From Scytonema sp. RU_4_4 (GTDB lineage Bacteria > Cyanobacteriota > Cyanobacteriia > Cyanobacteriales > Nostocaceae): DNA of 44,049 nt. Positions within the stretch are counted from its first letter, which is position 1. Each line of letters opens with the position of its first letter. The notes beneath the pieces were generated by a model, which searched no databases, was not told where the DNA came from, and saw only the letters and a list, made by a program, of their open reading frames with translations. The DNA is taken from the NCBI GenBank assembly GCA_012031965.1, contig JAAUSC010000038.1:1-44049 (forward strand), written 5' to 3'. Position numbers and translations under genes: made by a program. Of this stretch, positions 23,522-32,885 are shown piece after piece.

Positions 23522-24009
23522 TTTAACTAGCCGTTATAGACTGCGTACACCAGGACGGATGAAAATGTTCATCAGAACTATCAGCATAGCTAGCTGCTTT
23601 CTGCCTTTTTTCAAGCTAGCCATAACCATATAATTTGCTTATTACAACAAAATGCAGATTTGCTCTTCGTTAAAATTTATTAAGAATTATAACTAACGAT
23701 AGTGGTTTAGCATCCCTAAGTTAGGCGAAAAAGAATATAAACATATTTATTTACTCATTTTTTGGAGGTTGGTTTGTGTGGTTTCACCAATGCAAAATCC
23801 ACTTCCGCTCTCAGGGTACATGGCGAGCCGAGTCGTTGTTTGCTTTTACAGTGGTAGCTGGATTCAAATCATGTTTTATTGCTACCCCTGTGGGAATCCC
23901 GATTGTCAGTGTTGCATATCTCAGCAGCGAGGACATTCCTACCAAGAAGTTTTGCGCTCACAAATGCGCTTTGGTTGACAGGGATAAGCAGTTGCTCTCA
24001 TCCAATCTC
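23522..24009. other. Gene-free interval
   Basis: About 490 bp between the convergent DUF1822 and histidine-kinase genes. Open frames from 23769 and 23776 on the plus strand have no family resemblance, and the longer one runs into the kinase gene on the other strand, so neither is accepted. No repeat or structured element is obvious apart from AT-rich runs. Confidence 0.5.
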
Positions 24010-26354
24010 CTAAGTTGGAGTACCAGGCAAGAAGACGACACGTTCACGACTGCTGAAATGAGCAGTGTCTTTTATTATATCCCTTCGAGGAAACTGCACG
24101 GTGAATGTCGTTTGACCGGCCACACTCTCCACCTGAATTGAAGCTCCTAAACGTTTCACTAATTTCTGTACGAGTGCCAATCCCAATCCAGTACCACCAT
24201 GTTGCCAGGGATCATTGTTGGGAATGCGGTAGAAAGCATCAAAAATCCGAGTCCGTTCATCAGATGCAATTTCAACACCAGAGTTGCTGACACTAAGCTC
24301 TATCATGTTAGCTGTGGCATACGCAGAAACAATGATCATTTCGCCTGCGGGTGTATACTTGCAGGCATTGGTCAGTAACTCAACCAAAATCCGCTCTAGA
24401 TCGGATATATCCGTCGTTAATAATGGAAGTTCGCCCGTCGTCAGTATGTATAACTGTTGTCTAGAGTTGCGAATGCGTTCTTCAAACAACCAAACAGTTG
24501 AGGGAATCCAAGTTTTCAGGTTAATCGTATCCATAATCGGTGGTATAACCTCCGCATCAAGATGGGCAAGCGTAAGCAGATCGTTGATCAGTTTGATCTC
24601 CCGCTGACACTCGCTATGAAGAATCTCAAAGAGTTGAGTCATTCTGGGACGTTCGCGACTAAATATGCCTTCTTGTTTAAGGACAGCTTCCAGCGTTTGG
24701 GCAGCAAGACTTATACTGGTGATTGGCGTTCGCAGTTCGTGGGAGAGCGTGTTGAGGAATTCATTTTTTAAGCAGTCGAGTTTTTCCCGCTCCCTCACCT
24801 GTACTTGGGTAGCTTCGTAAAGTCGGGCTTGGCGAATGGCGATCGCACACTCATTTGCAATCTGCTGCACGAGTTGAATTTCAAACTCATCAAACGCCTC
24901 TTCTTTTGGTCTAAACAGCCAGAGATTTCCTAAAATCCCCTGGTCATCAAAAATCGGACAAGCTAACCGCGTCACCTTGGAGAGCCTTGTGTTGAGAACT
25001 GGAACTGGCTCGAAAAATTGCAAAGGTTGTCGCTCAAAGAGTTGTCGATAAAACTCAGGAAACTTTGCAATCCGTTTGTCAAGCCTTGGCAAACGACTGA
25101 CTTGGTGGTGTACTCATAAGCGGTAGTTGCAGTGGTGTAGTGGGTGTCGAAGAAATCGATTTTACAGCGATCAATGTTGAGAGCCTGCGCCAATTCCCGC
25201 GTAACCGTTTGCAGAATTTGACGTTCATCCAGACTGTCACGAATTTTTTCCGTGATGCGTCGAACCAGGGCTTCAAACTTAAGAGCCTGTTGCAATTGAG
25301 TTGTGCGCTGTTGCACTTTGGATTCTAAATCTGTATTCAGACACTGTACTTGGTGATGCAGTTGTGCGTGTTGAACAGCAATTCCAACCTGCATTCCCAA
25401 TTGCTTAAGCAATTCAACTTCTACTTGTTGCCATTGACGGGGTTCTTGGCAATGTTGAGCAATCAGCAATCCCCACAGTTGTTGTTCTGACACAATGGGA
25501 ACGACTAAATTAGCTCTGACTTGAAACGAAGCAAGTAAATCAATGTGGCACGGATGTAGTCCACTCACATAAATATCTTCTATAACTTGAATGCGCCCTC
25601 GTCGATAGCGTTCGATGTGTTTTTCGGTAAAGCAGGGATCTTGGATGTTAGTTCCCAGTACAGAAAGCCAGGGAGCCACAACCGATTCCACCGCCATGAC
25701 TCCACTCCAATCTGGCTTGAAACGGTAAATCAGAACCCGCGAAGTTTGGAGAAACTGCCGGACTTCTGTGACAGTTCGCTTGAGAATAGTATCCAAGTCT
25801 AGGGACTGGCGGATGTGTAGGGCGATGCTCCAGCAGGGAGCCGCGCAAGGCGCGAACGCTCCTAGCAGGTGTTCTCGCTCCACCTGGAGTCTCAATGCTT
25901 CCTCTGCCTGTTTTTGCTCATTAATATTGGTGCTGGTGCCAATCAGTCGATAAATTCGCCCATGACTGTCTTGCTGGGGAGTCAGAGTCGTGAGCCACCA
26001 AGAGGGAATTCCCTGAAACCGTAGGCATTCTTCGTAAGAAATCGTTTTGCCATAGCGCACACAGTCGTTGTAGTGTCGCCGCATGACAGCTGCATTCGTT
26101 GGAGAAAAAACTTGCTCTGGTGTTTTCCCCCTCACATACTCTGAGCAAATGCCAGTCCAACGTTCATGAGCGGGGTTAAAGGCAACATACCGAAAATTGA
26201 CGTCTTCTGTGACATCCACAACAAAAATGGATGCCTCTATCGCATCGTAGATACTGTGTAAAAACTGTTGATCCTCTGAGGTACTCTGCTGTTTGGAGAG
26301 GATGTTGTCCAAAGAACGACCATTGGTTTGTTGGGAGGGATGATCAGCACTCAT
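24010..26354 (-). pseudogene. PAS-GAF-GAF sensor histidine kinase, single frameshift
   Basis: Read from 26354, the first frame gives a PAS domain (SIYDAIEASIFVVDVTEDV, RLIGTSTNINEQKQAEEALR), a phytochrome-like GAF domain (LDTILKRTVTEVRQFLQTSR, LVVPIVSEQQLWGLLIAQHC) and the start of a second GAF (LAQALNIDRCKIDFFDTHYT). Near 25075-25100 the reading must shift to continue as RIAKFPEFYRQLFERQPLQF, LACPIFDDQGILGNLWLF. Then come HisKA (FLNTLSHELRTPITSISLAA, phosphoacceptor His) and HATPase (ELLTNACKYTPAGEM, GGTGLGLALVQKLVKRLG). The G1-type box is weak (VSNSGVEIASDE). Joined, it is about 780 residues. A 30-bp repeat insertion at 25827-25856 adds ten residues in frame. It is the first of four signalling genes; a light or redox role is suggested by the phytochrome next to it. 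Confidence 0.85.
25827..25856. repeat. 30-bp dispersed palindromic repeat inserted in frame in a kinase gene
   Basis: The kinase reads LLGAFAPCAAPCWSIALHI where related GAF domains read LLGAIALHI. Removing these 30 bases restores LLGAIALHI and at the same time rebuilds an intact HIP1 octamer (GCGAT joined to CGC). On the coding strand the insert starts TTCGCGCCTTGCGCGGCTCC and is flanked by GGAGC on both sides. It resembles the small dispersed repeats of Nostoc-type genomes. The added peptide FAPCAAPCWS introduces two cysteines. Confidence 0.75.
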
Positions 26355-26417
26355 GCAAGAGTTCCTGCCTTTTTTATTGGCTTTATGTGTGTTTCTAACG
26401 AGGGGGCTTGTTCACCA

Positions 26418-26666
26418 TCATGTCTCTACATTCGGATGGGTCTTTGAGGTAAGACGGAATTCAGCAATATCGCGGATCAGCGTCGTTCTAGAACCGATGT
26501 AGTCATACAATGCACAGACTTCCTCACCACTCAGCAGCATCTTTCCAGCAATTTGTTTCAACAGCACCCTGATTAACCCTGTATCCGTAAGGGTAAGTAA
26601 CTCGCTACTTGGGGTATCCTCAATGACAGACCAAGTCAAATACACTATTGAAGAGTTGACAAGCAT
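26418..26666 (-). CDS. Small hypothetical protein, 82 residues
   Basis: Readable from ATG 26666 on the minus strand: MLVNSSIVYLTWSVIEDTPS, SELLTLTDTGLIRVLLKQIA, GKMLLSGEEVCALYDYIGSR, ending LTSKTHPNVET. Composition is protein-like, with an alternating hydrophobic pattern suggesting a helical fold; no signal or membrane segment. It lies 63 bp upstream of the kinase gene in the same direction and divergent from the phytochrome gene, and could be the first gene of the kinase transcript. No family recognised. Confidence 0.55.
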   Translation of the reverse strand: MLVNSSIVYLTWSVIEDTPSSELLTLTDTGLIRVLLKQIAGKMLLSGEEVCALYDYIGSRTTLIRDIAEFRLTSKTHPNVET

Positions 26667-26805
26667 CGCCTAATGCCCCCTTTTCTAAAGAATTTAATAT
26701 TTTTTTTATATTCTATTTATCAGCATCGCCCCATCCCTGTCTTTCTCCAAAATATTTTAATATTTTCTTTAGATTTTGTTAATACTCTTATCAAGCAGTC
26801 AAGAT

Positions 26806-29085
26806 ATGAACGGGTCTAAAATCACCACTACCTATACCGGGAGCTCAATGAGTCACAATCTTGAACCTATTCATTTTTCTGATTCAATTCAGCCTCATGG
26901 TATCCTTCTGGTGCTGAGTGATCCTGAGCTAACACTTCTTTTCATGAGCGCCAATATCCAGGATTACCTTGGCATTGCGCCTCACAGTTTACTTGGTCAA
27001 TCGCTCAATACGCTGCTTGATGATCAACTCGTTGAGGCTATTAGGCAGAGTTTGGGGGAAATTGACAGCGTGACTCCCATAAAACTTCAAGAATGCATCT
27101 CGGTGGGTGAGCATTCCTTTGACAGCTTGGTTCATCGAACAGAAGGTGCCATCATCCTTGAGTTAGAACCGACATCACCGCAAACGGAGTTAGGTTTCTT
27201 TAGTGTCCGAGCTTCGGTTAAACGAGCGATGACCAAACTGCGACACGTATCCAGGGGGAGCGAATTTCTTCAATTGGTGACTCAAGAAGTTCGTAAAATC
27301 ACTGGATTTGACCGAGTGATGGTCTATCAGTTTGATCAACACGGAGCAGGTACCGTGATGGCGGAGGCAAAGCAGGACGACTTACCGACCTATCTGAGGC
27401 TACACTATCCCGCAACAGATATTCCGGAGCAAGTTCGGGCTTTGTACGCACGCGGATTGCTGCGGTTTATTCCCGATTTGACAGCACAATCAATTGAGTT
27501 AGTACCAGCTTCTTTTGGGGTCAAGCAGCCGCTTGATCTCAGCTTTGCAGTTCTTCGGGGCGTTGATCCCTGCTGTGTTGAATACCATCAAAACATGGGT
27601 GTGGCAGCCATTCTAGTTATTGCCTTGATTAACAATCAAAAACTTTGGGGATTAATAGCCTGTCATCATCAGACACCCAAGTTTGTTCCCTACGAAATCC
27701 GGGAAGCCTGCGAGTTGTTAGGACAGTTCGTGTCGTCAGAATTAGCCAATAAAGTCAATCACGAAGAACTGGACTACATTGTCAAACTCAGATCCCTGCA
27801 ATCGGAGTTTGTTGAATCCATTTCCAAAGTTGATAACCTTAAACAAGCCCTTGTAAATCCTGCCCCCCGACTGCTAGATCTAGTCAGTGCTCAAGGCGCT
27901 GCTGTCTGTCTGGAGGATGAAATTACGCTAGTTGGGATAACGCCAACAACCCAGGAGATTCGTGCTCTGACCCAATGGGTAGATAAGCAGCTAGGTGATG
28001 CTTTGTTTCATACCGATTCGCTGCCAAAGCTCTATCCAGAGGCTCTTATGTTTAAAGATGTTGCCAGTGGCTTGCTGCTGCTGCAAATTTCTAAAGTCCG
28101 GCGATATTACATCCTCTGGTTTCGTCCTGAATTCCTGCAAACGGTAAACTGGGCAGGTGACCCGAATGCATCCATTACAGTTGAGGCAGATGGAAGCATA
28201 ACTCTGTCTCCCCGTCAATCGTTTGAAAAATGGCAAGAAACCGTTCGATTAACCTCGCTACCCTGGAAAGCGTGTGAATTGGAGAATGCGCTGGATCTCA
28301 GAAGTGCGATTGTGGGTATCGTCCTCAACAAAGCGGATGAATTAGCCCGAATTAACCAGGAATTAGAGCGCAGTAACCAGGAGCTAGATTCCTTTGCCTA
28401 TGCTGCCTCTCATGATCTCAAGGAACCCTTGCGAGGTATTCATAATTACTCAATGCTGTTGTTGAGAGGTTATGAGTCGGTACTGGATGACGTGGGTAAA
28501 AACCGCCTGCAAACCTTAATTCGTCTGACTCGTCGCATGGAATCGCTGATCGATGTCCTACTTAAGTTCTCGCGATTGGGACAAGCGGAACTCCATCTTG
28601 TGCCCACGGATATTAACCAATTAGCACACCAGGTGCTTGAGGATTTGCGCGTCAGCCATCAAAACGTTCAACCTGACATTCGCATTCCGCGACCATTGCC
28701 CACAGTTCACTGTGACCCTATCCTCATCAATGAAGTGTTCATGAACCTGCTCAGCAACGCCTTTAAGTACAACGATAAGGCAGAACAATGGATTGAGATT
28801 GGCTATCTAGACGCATCGGAGCAATTATCCAAAGGACTAAGCCAACCAGATGCATATTCGCCCGTGCCCTTTGTATTTTATGTCCAAGATAACGGGATTG
28901 GTATTCGAGCACGACATCTTGAAACTATCTTCCGGTTATTTAAGCGGCTTCACGAGCAACGCTTGTATGGTGGCGGTACAGGGGCAGGTCTGACAATCGC
29001 CAAGAAGATTATCGAGCGTCACGGCGGACGAATTTGGGTGGAGTCTACCGTAGGTGTTGGCTCTAGATTTTACTTTACTTTCTGA
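26806..29085 (+). CDS. Cph1-type phytochrome (PAS-GAF-PHY histidine kinase)
   Basis: A red/far-red photoreceptor kinase of about 759 residues. PAS: EPIHFSDSIQPHGILLVLSD. GAF: FDRVMVYQFDQHGAGTVMAE, LRLHYPATDIPEQVRALYAR. PHY tongue: SPRQSFEKWQETVRLT. HisKA: SFAYAASHDLKEPLRGIHNY, with His in the H-box. HATPase: FMNLLSNAFKYND, VQDNGIGI, GGTGAGLTIAKKIIERHGG. There is no N-terminal bilin cysteine as in bacteriophytochromes. The GAF motif GVDPCCVEYHQNMGV has Cys at the Cph1 Cys259 position, so a phycocyanobilin-type linkage is expected. The neighbouring, almost universal His260 is replaced by Cys. Upstream the frame opens at a TTG (26776); ATG 26806 is used, and ATG 26848 (GGGAG 4 bases upstream) is an alternative. 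The cognate regulator follows at 29145. Confidence 0.92.
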   Translation: MNGSKITTTYTGSSMSHNLEPIHFSDSIQPHGILLVLSDPELTLLFMSANIQDYLGIAPHSLLGQSLNTLLDDQLVEAIRQSLGEIDSVTPIKLQECISVGEHSFDSLVHRTEGAIILELEPTSPQTELGFFSVRASVKRAMTKLRHVSRGSEFLQLVTQEVRKITGFDRVMVYQFDQHGAGTVMAEAKQDDLPTYLRLHYPATDIPEQVRALYARGLLRFIPDLTAQSIELVPASFGVKQPLDLSFAVLRGVDPCCVEYHQNMGVAAILVIALINNQKLWGLIACHHQTPKFVPYEIREACELLGQFVSSELANKVNHEELDYIVKLRSLQSEFVESISKVDNLKQALVNPAPRLLDLVSAQGAAVCLEDEITLVGITPTTQEIRALTQWVDKQLGDALFHTDSLPKLYPEALMFKDVASGLLLLQISKVRRYYILWFRPEFLQTVNWAGDPNASITVEADGSITLSPRQSFEKWQETVRLTSLPWKACELENALDLRSAIVGIVLNKADELARINQELERSNQELDSFAYAASHDLKEPLRGIHNYSMLLLRGYESVLDDVGKNRLQTLIRLTRRMESLIDVLLKFSRLGQAELHLVPTDINQLAHQVLEDLRVSHQNVQPDIRIPRPLPTVHCDPILINEVFMNLLSNAFKYNDKAEQWIEIGYLDASEQLSKGLSQPDAYSPVPFVFYVQDNGIGIRARHLETIFRLFKRLHEQRLYGGGTGAGLTIAKKIIERHGGRIWVESTVGVGSRFYFTF

Positions 29086-29144
29086 GAGTTAATAATTTAT
29101 AATTTTTGTAAATTTATGTAAATAAAAGATAACATCAACCTTTA

Positions 29145-29642
29145 ATGACACGAACGACAACAAAGCAGTGTGATCCTTTGCTAATCGCTGAAGATAGTGA
29201 TGAGGATTTTGAGGTGCTGCAACTGCTGATGCAGCAAATGGACGTTCAAAACCCCATCTACCGTTGTACAAACGGAGATAAGGTTTTAGATTTCCTTTAT
29301 CAGGAAGGGGACTATGACAATCTGGATGTTGCACCACGCCCCTCCGTCATCCTGCTCGACTTGAATTTACCGGGCACTGATGGTCGTGATGTGCTGGAGC
29401 AACTCAAGCAAGACCAGAATTTTAAGGAAATTCCGATTGTCGTCTTCACGACCTCCTCAAACCCAAAAGACGTTGAATTCTGTTATGAAAAAGGGGCAAA
29501 TGGCTATCTAATCAAGCCATTCGACTCTTGTGAACTGGAGAAAACAGTTCAGGCATTTGTGAACTACTGGCTGGAAGCAAACACACCACCGACTTCAAAT
29601 TCGACTCATAAAACCAGATATCTAAAACTCCAAACCCCTTAG
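29145..29642 (+). CDS. Rcp1-like single-domain response regulator
   Basis: 165 residues, a stand-alone CheY-like receiver: [20 protein letters not shown] (acidic pair), [17 protein letters not shown] (phosphoacceptor Asp), [15 protein letters not shown] (Thr/Ser switch), [20 protein letters not shown] (Lys). A short C-terminal tail of about 25 residues follows. It lies 59 bp downstream of the phytochrome gene on the same strand, the standard Cph1-Rcp1 arrangement, so it is most likely the phosphotransfer partner. No output domain. Confidence 0.92.
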   Translation: MTRTTTKQCDPLLIAEDSDEDFEVLQLLMQQMDVQNPIYRCTNGDKVLDFLYQEGDYDNLDVAPRPSVILLDLNLPGTDGRDVLEQLKQDQNFKEIPIVVFTTSSNPKDVEFCYEKGANGYLIKPFDSCELEKTVQAFVNYWLEANTPPTSNSTHKTRYLKLQTP

Positions 29643-29792
29643 ATACAGGAAATTTCAAGTTTCTCCTTGTAAAGAATTTGATATGATTGGGAGTATCAAA
29701 AGAAAATTTTTCGCTCTTTGCTTTAGATTTTCTTTATATTGACAACTTGTGTCTTTCACACCTCCCAAAGAGATTTCTCTGCGTTTCCTCTT

Positions 29793-31466
29793 ATGTCAGA
29801 CGTCTGGACACTCCTGATCACCGATGACTGTATGGAGGATCGAGAAGTTTATCGTGAATATCTTTTAAGCGATCCTCACCATTCCTACCAGATTTTGGAA
29901 GCAGCCTCGGCAGAGGTTGGGCTTGCGCTTTGCCAGAAAAAGCGTTGCGATGCCATTCTGCTCGACTTTTGCCTACCCGATATGAGCGGACTGGAGTTTC
30001 TGGATGAACTTAAGCAGCAGCAATTAAAAACACCGCTCCCCGTCATTATGTTAACTGGGCAAGGTGATGAACGCGTTGCTGTGCAGGCAATGAAGCGAGG
30101 TGCTCAAGATTACCTGGTTAAGCAACATTTACAACCGGATGTCCTGCAACTGACTGTCCGCAAGGCAATTCAACAATCACACCAGCAAAACCAGTTCAGT
30201 CAGACGCAACAACGACAGCAATTGACTGCGGCGATCGCCCTACGCATTCGTCAGTCGCTGAATCTGGAGCAAATCTTACAGACGGCTGTCACCGAAGTCC
30301 AGCAACTGCTCTTGTGTGACCGTGTGGCAATATACCAGGTGACCCCAAATCCAGACTCTCACGAGAGAACTGAATCAGCCAAGCCTTATCTGGCGAAGCT
30401 TTGTGAAGCTGGTAAAAGTCATTTATCCCACGAACCCATCCAGCAATTCACCGCCTTCTTGAGTGACAATAACCAGCCCAGTCTTTGGGAAGTAGAAAAA
30501 ACAAGCACACTGGCGCAAGGTCAAGCGTCAATCATCGTTTCGCGGAACAGGAAACAGGCGACTGAGGCATATCTGCTCGTTCCCATTTTCATAACAGAGC
30601 AAGATGAATCCTCTGCTAGACTTTGGGGCTTGTTAGTTGCTTGTCAGGATTCTAACGTACGGCAGTGGCGGACAGATGAAGTAGACATTTTCAATCAACT
30701 GGCCCAACAGTTGGCGATCGCCATCCAACAAGCCCAACAGCTGAACCAAGCTCTGGTAGCTCTAGAGAACGAAAAGCAACTCAACACCATTAAATCCCAA
30801 TTTGTCGCCACAGTTTCTCATGAATATCGAGCTCCTTTAGCGTCTATCCTTGCGGCTGCGTCAACGCTTTTGCAACATAGCAATAAACTGCATAAGGCAA
30901 AACATCAGCAGTTCCTCCAACTCATAGAAGACAAAGCAAGACAAATGACTAAGCTGGTGGACGACCTGCTGGTGATTGAGACATTTGAATTTGGCAAAGT
31001 AACGTTTACGCCATCTCCATTTGAACTGCTGCAATTCTTCTCTGACATCATGGAAGAGCAGCGACAGATCATTAGCGAACACCACGAATTGACGTTTAAG
31101 ATTACGGGTAACACCAGAGGCTTCTGGGGCGATCAAAAATTGTTGCGACCAATTCTGGTTAACTTACTATCGAACGCTATCAAATACTCTCCAGATGGCG
31201 GCAATATTGAAGTTCACCTAATGGGGAATGATTCGCACATCATTTTTGTTGTCAAAGATGAAGGAATCGGGATCCCTATTGAGGATCAAGCACACTTGTT
31301 TCAATCGTTCAGTCGTGGGAATAACGTTGGCGCGATTCCTGGAACTGGCTTAGGATTAGCCATTGTGAAAGCTTGCGTCGAGTTGCATGGCGGTGAGATG
31401 AGAGTAGAAAGCCAAGAAGGGCAAGGAACAAAAGTAACTGTCAGCTTACCAAAGCGAGCAACTTGA
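29793..31466 (+). CDS. Receiver-GAF-histidine kinase hybrid
   Basis: 557 residues in three parts. The N-terminal receiver has LLITDDCMEDREVYREYLLS, AILLDFCLPDMSGLEFLDEL (Asp) and GAQDYLVKQHLQ (Lys). The GAF domain (about 145-300) includes IALRIRQSLNLEQILQTAVT, CDRVAIYQVTPN and RLWGLLVACQDSNVRQWRTD. A short coiled region leads to HisKA (FVATVSHEYRAPLASILAAA) and HATPase (LVNLLSNAIKYSPDGGNIEV, VKDEGIGIPIEDQAHLF, IPGTGLGLAIVKACVELHGG). ATG 29793 gives MSDVWTLLITDD; the frame continues upstream to a TTG at 29739 but those residues fit no receiver. It is placed 150 bp after the Rcp1-like gene and probably acts in the same phosphorelay. Confidence 0.9.
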   Translation: MSDVWTLLITDDCMEDREVYREYLLSDPHHSYQILEAASAEVGLALCQKKRCDAILLDFCLPDMSGLEFLDELKQQQLKTPLPVIMLTGQGDERVAVQAMKRGAQDYLVKQHLQPDVLQLTVRKAIQQSHQQNQFSQTQQRQQLTAAIALRIRQSLNLEQILQTAVTEVQQLLLCDRVAIYQVTPNPDSHERTESAKPYLAKLCEAGKSHLSHEPIQQFTAFLSDNNQPSLWEVEKTSTLAQGQASIIVSRNRKQATEAYLLVPIFITEQDESSARLWGLLVACQDSNVRQWRTDEVDIFNQLAQQLAIAIQQAQQLNQALVALENEKQLNTIKSQFVATVSHEYRAPLASILAAASTLLQHSNKLHKAKHQQFLQLIEDKARQMTKLVDDLLVIETFEFGKVTFTPSPFELLQFFSDIMEEQRQIISEHHELTFKITGNTRGFWGDQKLLRPILVNLLSNAIKYSPDGGNIEVHLMGNDSHIIFVVKDEGIGIPIEDQAHLFQSFSRGNNVGAIPGTGLGLAIVKACVELHGGEMRVESQEGQGTKVTVSLPKRAT

Positions 31467-31782
31467 AGAAGAATTCACAACTCACAAGTCAGTCATCTTT
31501 CAGTGGGGCACTTCGTGCGATCGCGTAGCGGCTGCTTTGCAGCATCGCTCTCATCTTCCGTTATATGTAAAGAAAGATTTCAATTATTAAAACAAACATA
31601 GAGATTAGCTAGACTTTGATCATTCTTTAGATTCTCTTAATAATTTTTTCCGCACTTCTAATCAAGTTTGTTGCGGGTAGTCATACTCGCAACATTTCCC
31701 TAACTTGGAAAAGAAATCGATATAGCTCTCGAAGAATAGTTTCCGAATTCACTTTGATATCTCTCATTTTTCAGAAGCCCCT
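31467..31782. other. Intergenic region with a HIP1-containing dispersed repeat
   Basis: 316 bp. A GC-rich palindromic stretch at about 31513-31553 (GTGCGATCGCGTAGCGGCTG then CTTTGCAGCATCGC) is a dispersed repeat containing a HIP1 site. The rest is AT-rich and probably holds the promoter of the following small gene. No gene seen. Confidence 0.5.
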
Positions 31783-31947
31783 ATGACTATCACTCCAGGT
31801 ACACTTGTCAAACTCCCCAATGGTCGTAACGGTCTGGTTATTCCTTCTCCTTGGTGGAAACCCGGTAGTGTATTAGTAAAGTTGCCGCGTGGTAAAAAGC
31901 GATGGTTCAAGGTCGATGAGTGTATTCCCATCTACTCAAACTGGTGA
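31783..31947 (+). CDS. 54-residue basic protein, unrecognised
   Basis: ATG 31783 to TGA 31945 encodes MTITPGTLVKLPNGRNGLVI then PSPWWKPGSVLVKLPRGKKR and WFKVDECIPIYSNW. The even spread of sense codons, the two VKLP(N/R)G repeats and the conserved-looking aromatic core (PSPWWKPG, RWFKV) read like a small beta-barrel (SH3- or KOW-like) domain rather than noise. No signal peptide. AGAAG lies about 8 bases upstream. No function is claimed. Confidence 0.55.
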   Translation: MTITPGTLVKLPNGRNGLVIPSPWWKPGSVLVKLPRGKKRWFKVDECIPIYSNW

Positions 31948-32451
31948 CACTCGCGACTCAAACATTCACGCATTCGCTGCCTGCGGCACGCTGCGCTAAC
32001 ATTCACGCAAAGAAAGAATACAAGCCCCCCGAAGCAATATTTTTCGTCTAAGCACTACTAATCTTTCAAGAAACACAGGGGTGTAGGGGGGTCACGGGTG
32101 TAGGGGTGTAGGGTCAAAGAGTGTTTTTTCCATTCGTAGCGGGTGGTGCGCCTAAGAGTGCGCCTGCTCCTTTGAAGGAAAGGGAAAAGGTTAAAAGGTT
32201 AAGGGGGAAAGGATGAATTCTTATACCAAGCGTGAAAAAAGAATGCGATAGATACACACTCAAAAAACCCTTGTTATGTATGGCTTTGTTCCGGATTGAA
32301 TTTTGAATGTGTTAGTAGCGTGCCGCAGGCAGCGAATTTTGTTAGCACAGCAGGACGCAGTCCATTTTGAATTGGTATTACCTTTCCCCCTTAAGTAACT
32401 AATCACTTTTTGAAACTTCCTGAACCACCAAAGATAAATTTGGATTGAACA
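31948..32451. repeat. Repeat-rich intergenic region
   Basis: About 500 bp. ACATTCACGC occurs at 31962-31971 and 31999-32008, bracketing a 27-bp palindromic insert (starts ATTCGCTGCCTGCGGCACGC). GGGTGTA-type tandem units fill 32078-32115. A second GC-rich repeat (TAGCGTGCCGCAGGCAGCG) lies at about 32316-32334, with the same core as the 31972-31998 insert in inverse orientation. No gene seen. Confidence 0.65.
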
Positions 32452-32862
32452 ATGGGACAGCTTGAACGCTTAATTCTCATGGCAGAGGATGAATTAATGC
32501 AATACAGCACCGATGCTCGCAAGATTGAAAAACTCCGCCAAAAGATTGGTTTATCGGTTAGAGCAGCAGAACAGCAACAGGTCAAACAAGACCTACAGGC
32601 TCTGATACCGACTAATGCGCTCTCGCAGTTAGTAGAAAAGCAACGTCAGGCGATCGCTCTCCCATTCTGGGGGATTGCTGGACTAGGGTTGCTGCTAGGA
32701 ATTTCGTTTTCTCAACCGTTAGACTTTATCGCTACGGTTATTGGGGGGGTGATAGCATTCAAGATTCAGAAATGGGGTTGGAGACTGCAAGCCCAGCGAT
32801 TAGTACTGCAAACACTTGAAGAAATTGAAGCACGAAAGAGCCAACTGATTTTGGAAGAATAA
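32452..32862 (+). CDS. Hypothetical membrane protein with N-terminal coiled coil
   Basis: 136 residues. The first 70 form a charged helix, likely a coiled coil ([40 protein letters not shown]). Then come two hydrophobic stretches, about 72-85 ([17 protein letters not shown]) and 90-103 ([14 protein letters not shown]), and an amphipathic C-terminal helix ([20 protein letters not shown]). No family recognised. It ends 23 bp before glgC on the same strand, so the two may be co-transcribed. Confidence 0.65.
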   Translation: MGQLERLILMAEDELMQYSTDARKIEKLRQKIGLSVRAAEQQQVKQDLQALIPTNALSQLVEKQRQAIALPFWGIAGLGLLLGISFSQPLDFIATVIGGVIAFKIQKWGWRLQAQRLVLQTLEEIEARKSQLILEE

Positions 32863-32885
32863 GAACTGGTCACAATGAGGTTGCT

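Noticed and set aside
23769-24141. Two plus-strand frames between DUF1822 and the kinase
   Set aside because: The longer runs antisense into the kinase gene; neither has a recognisable motif or consistent start signal.
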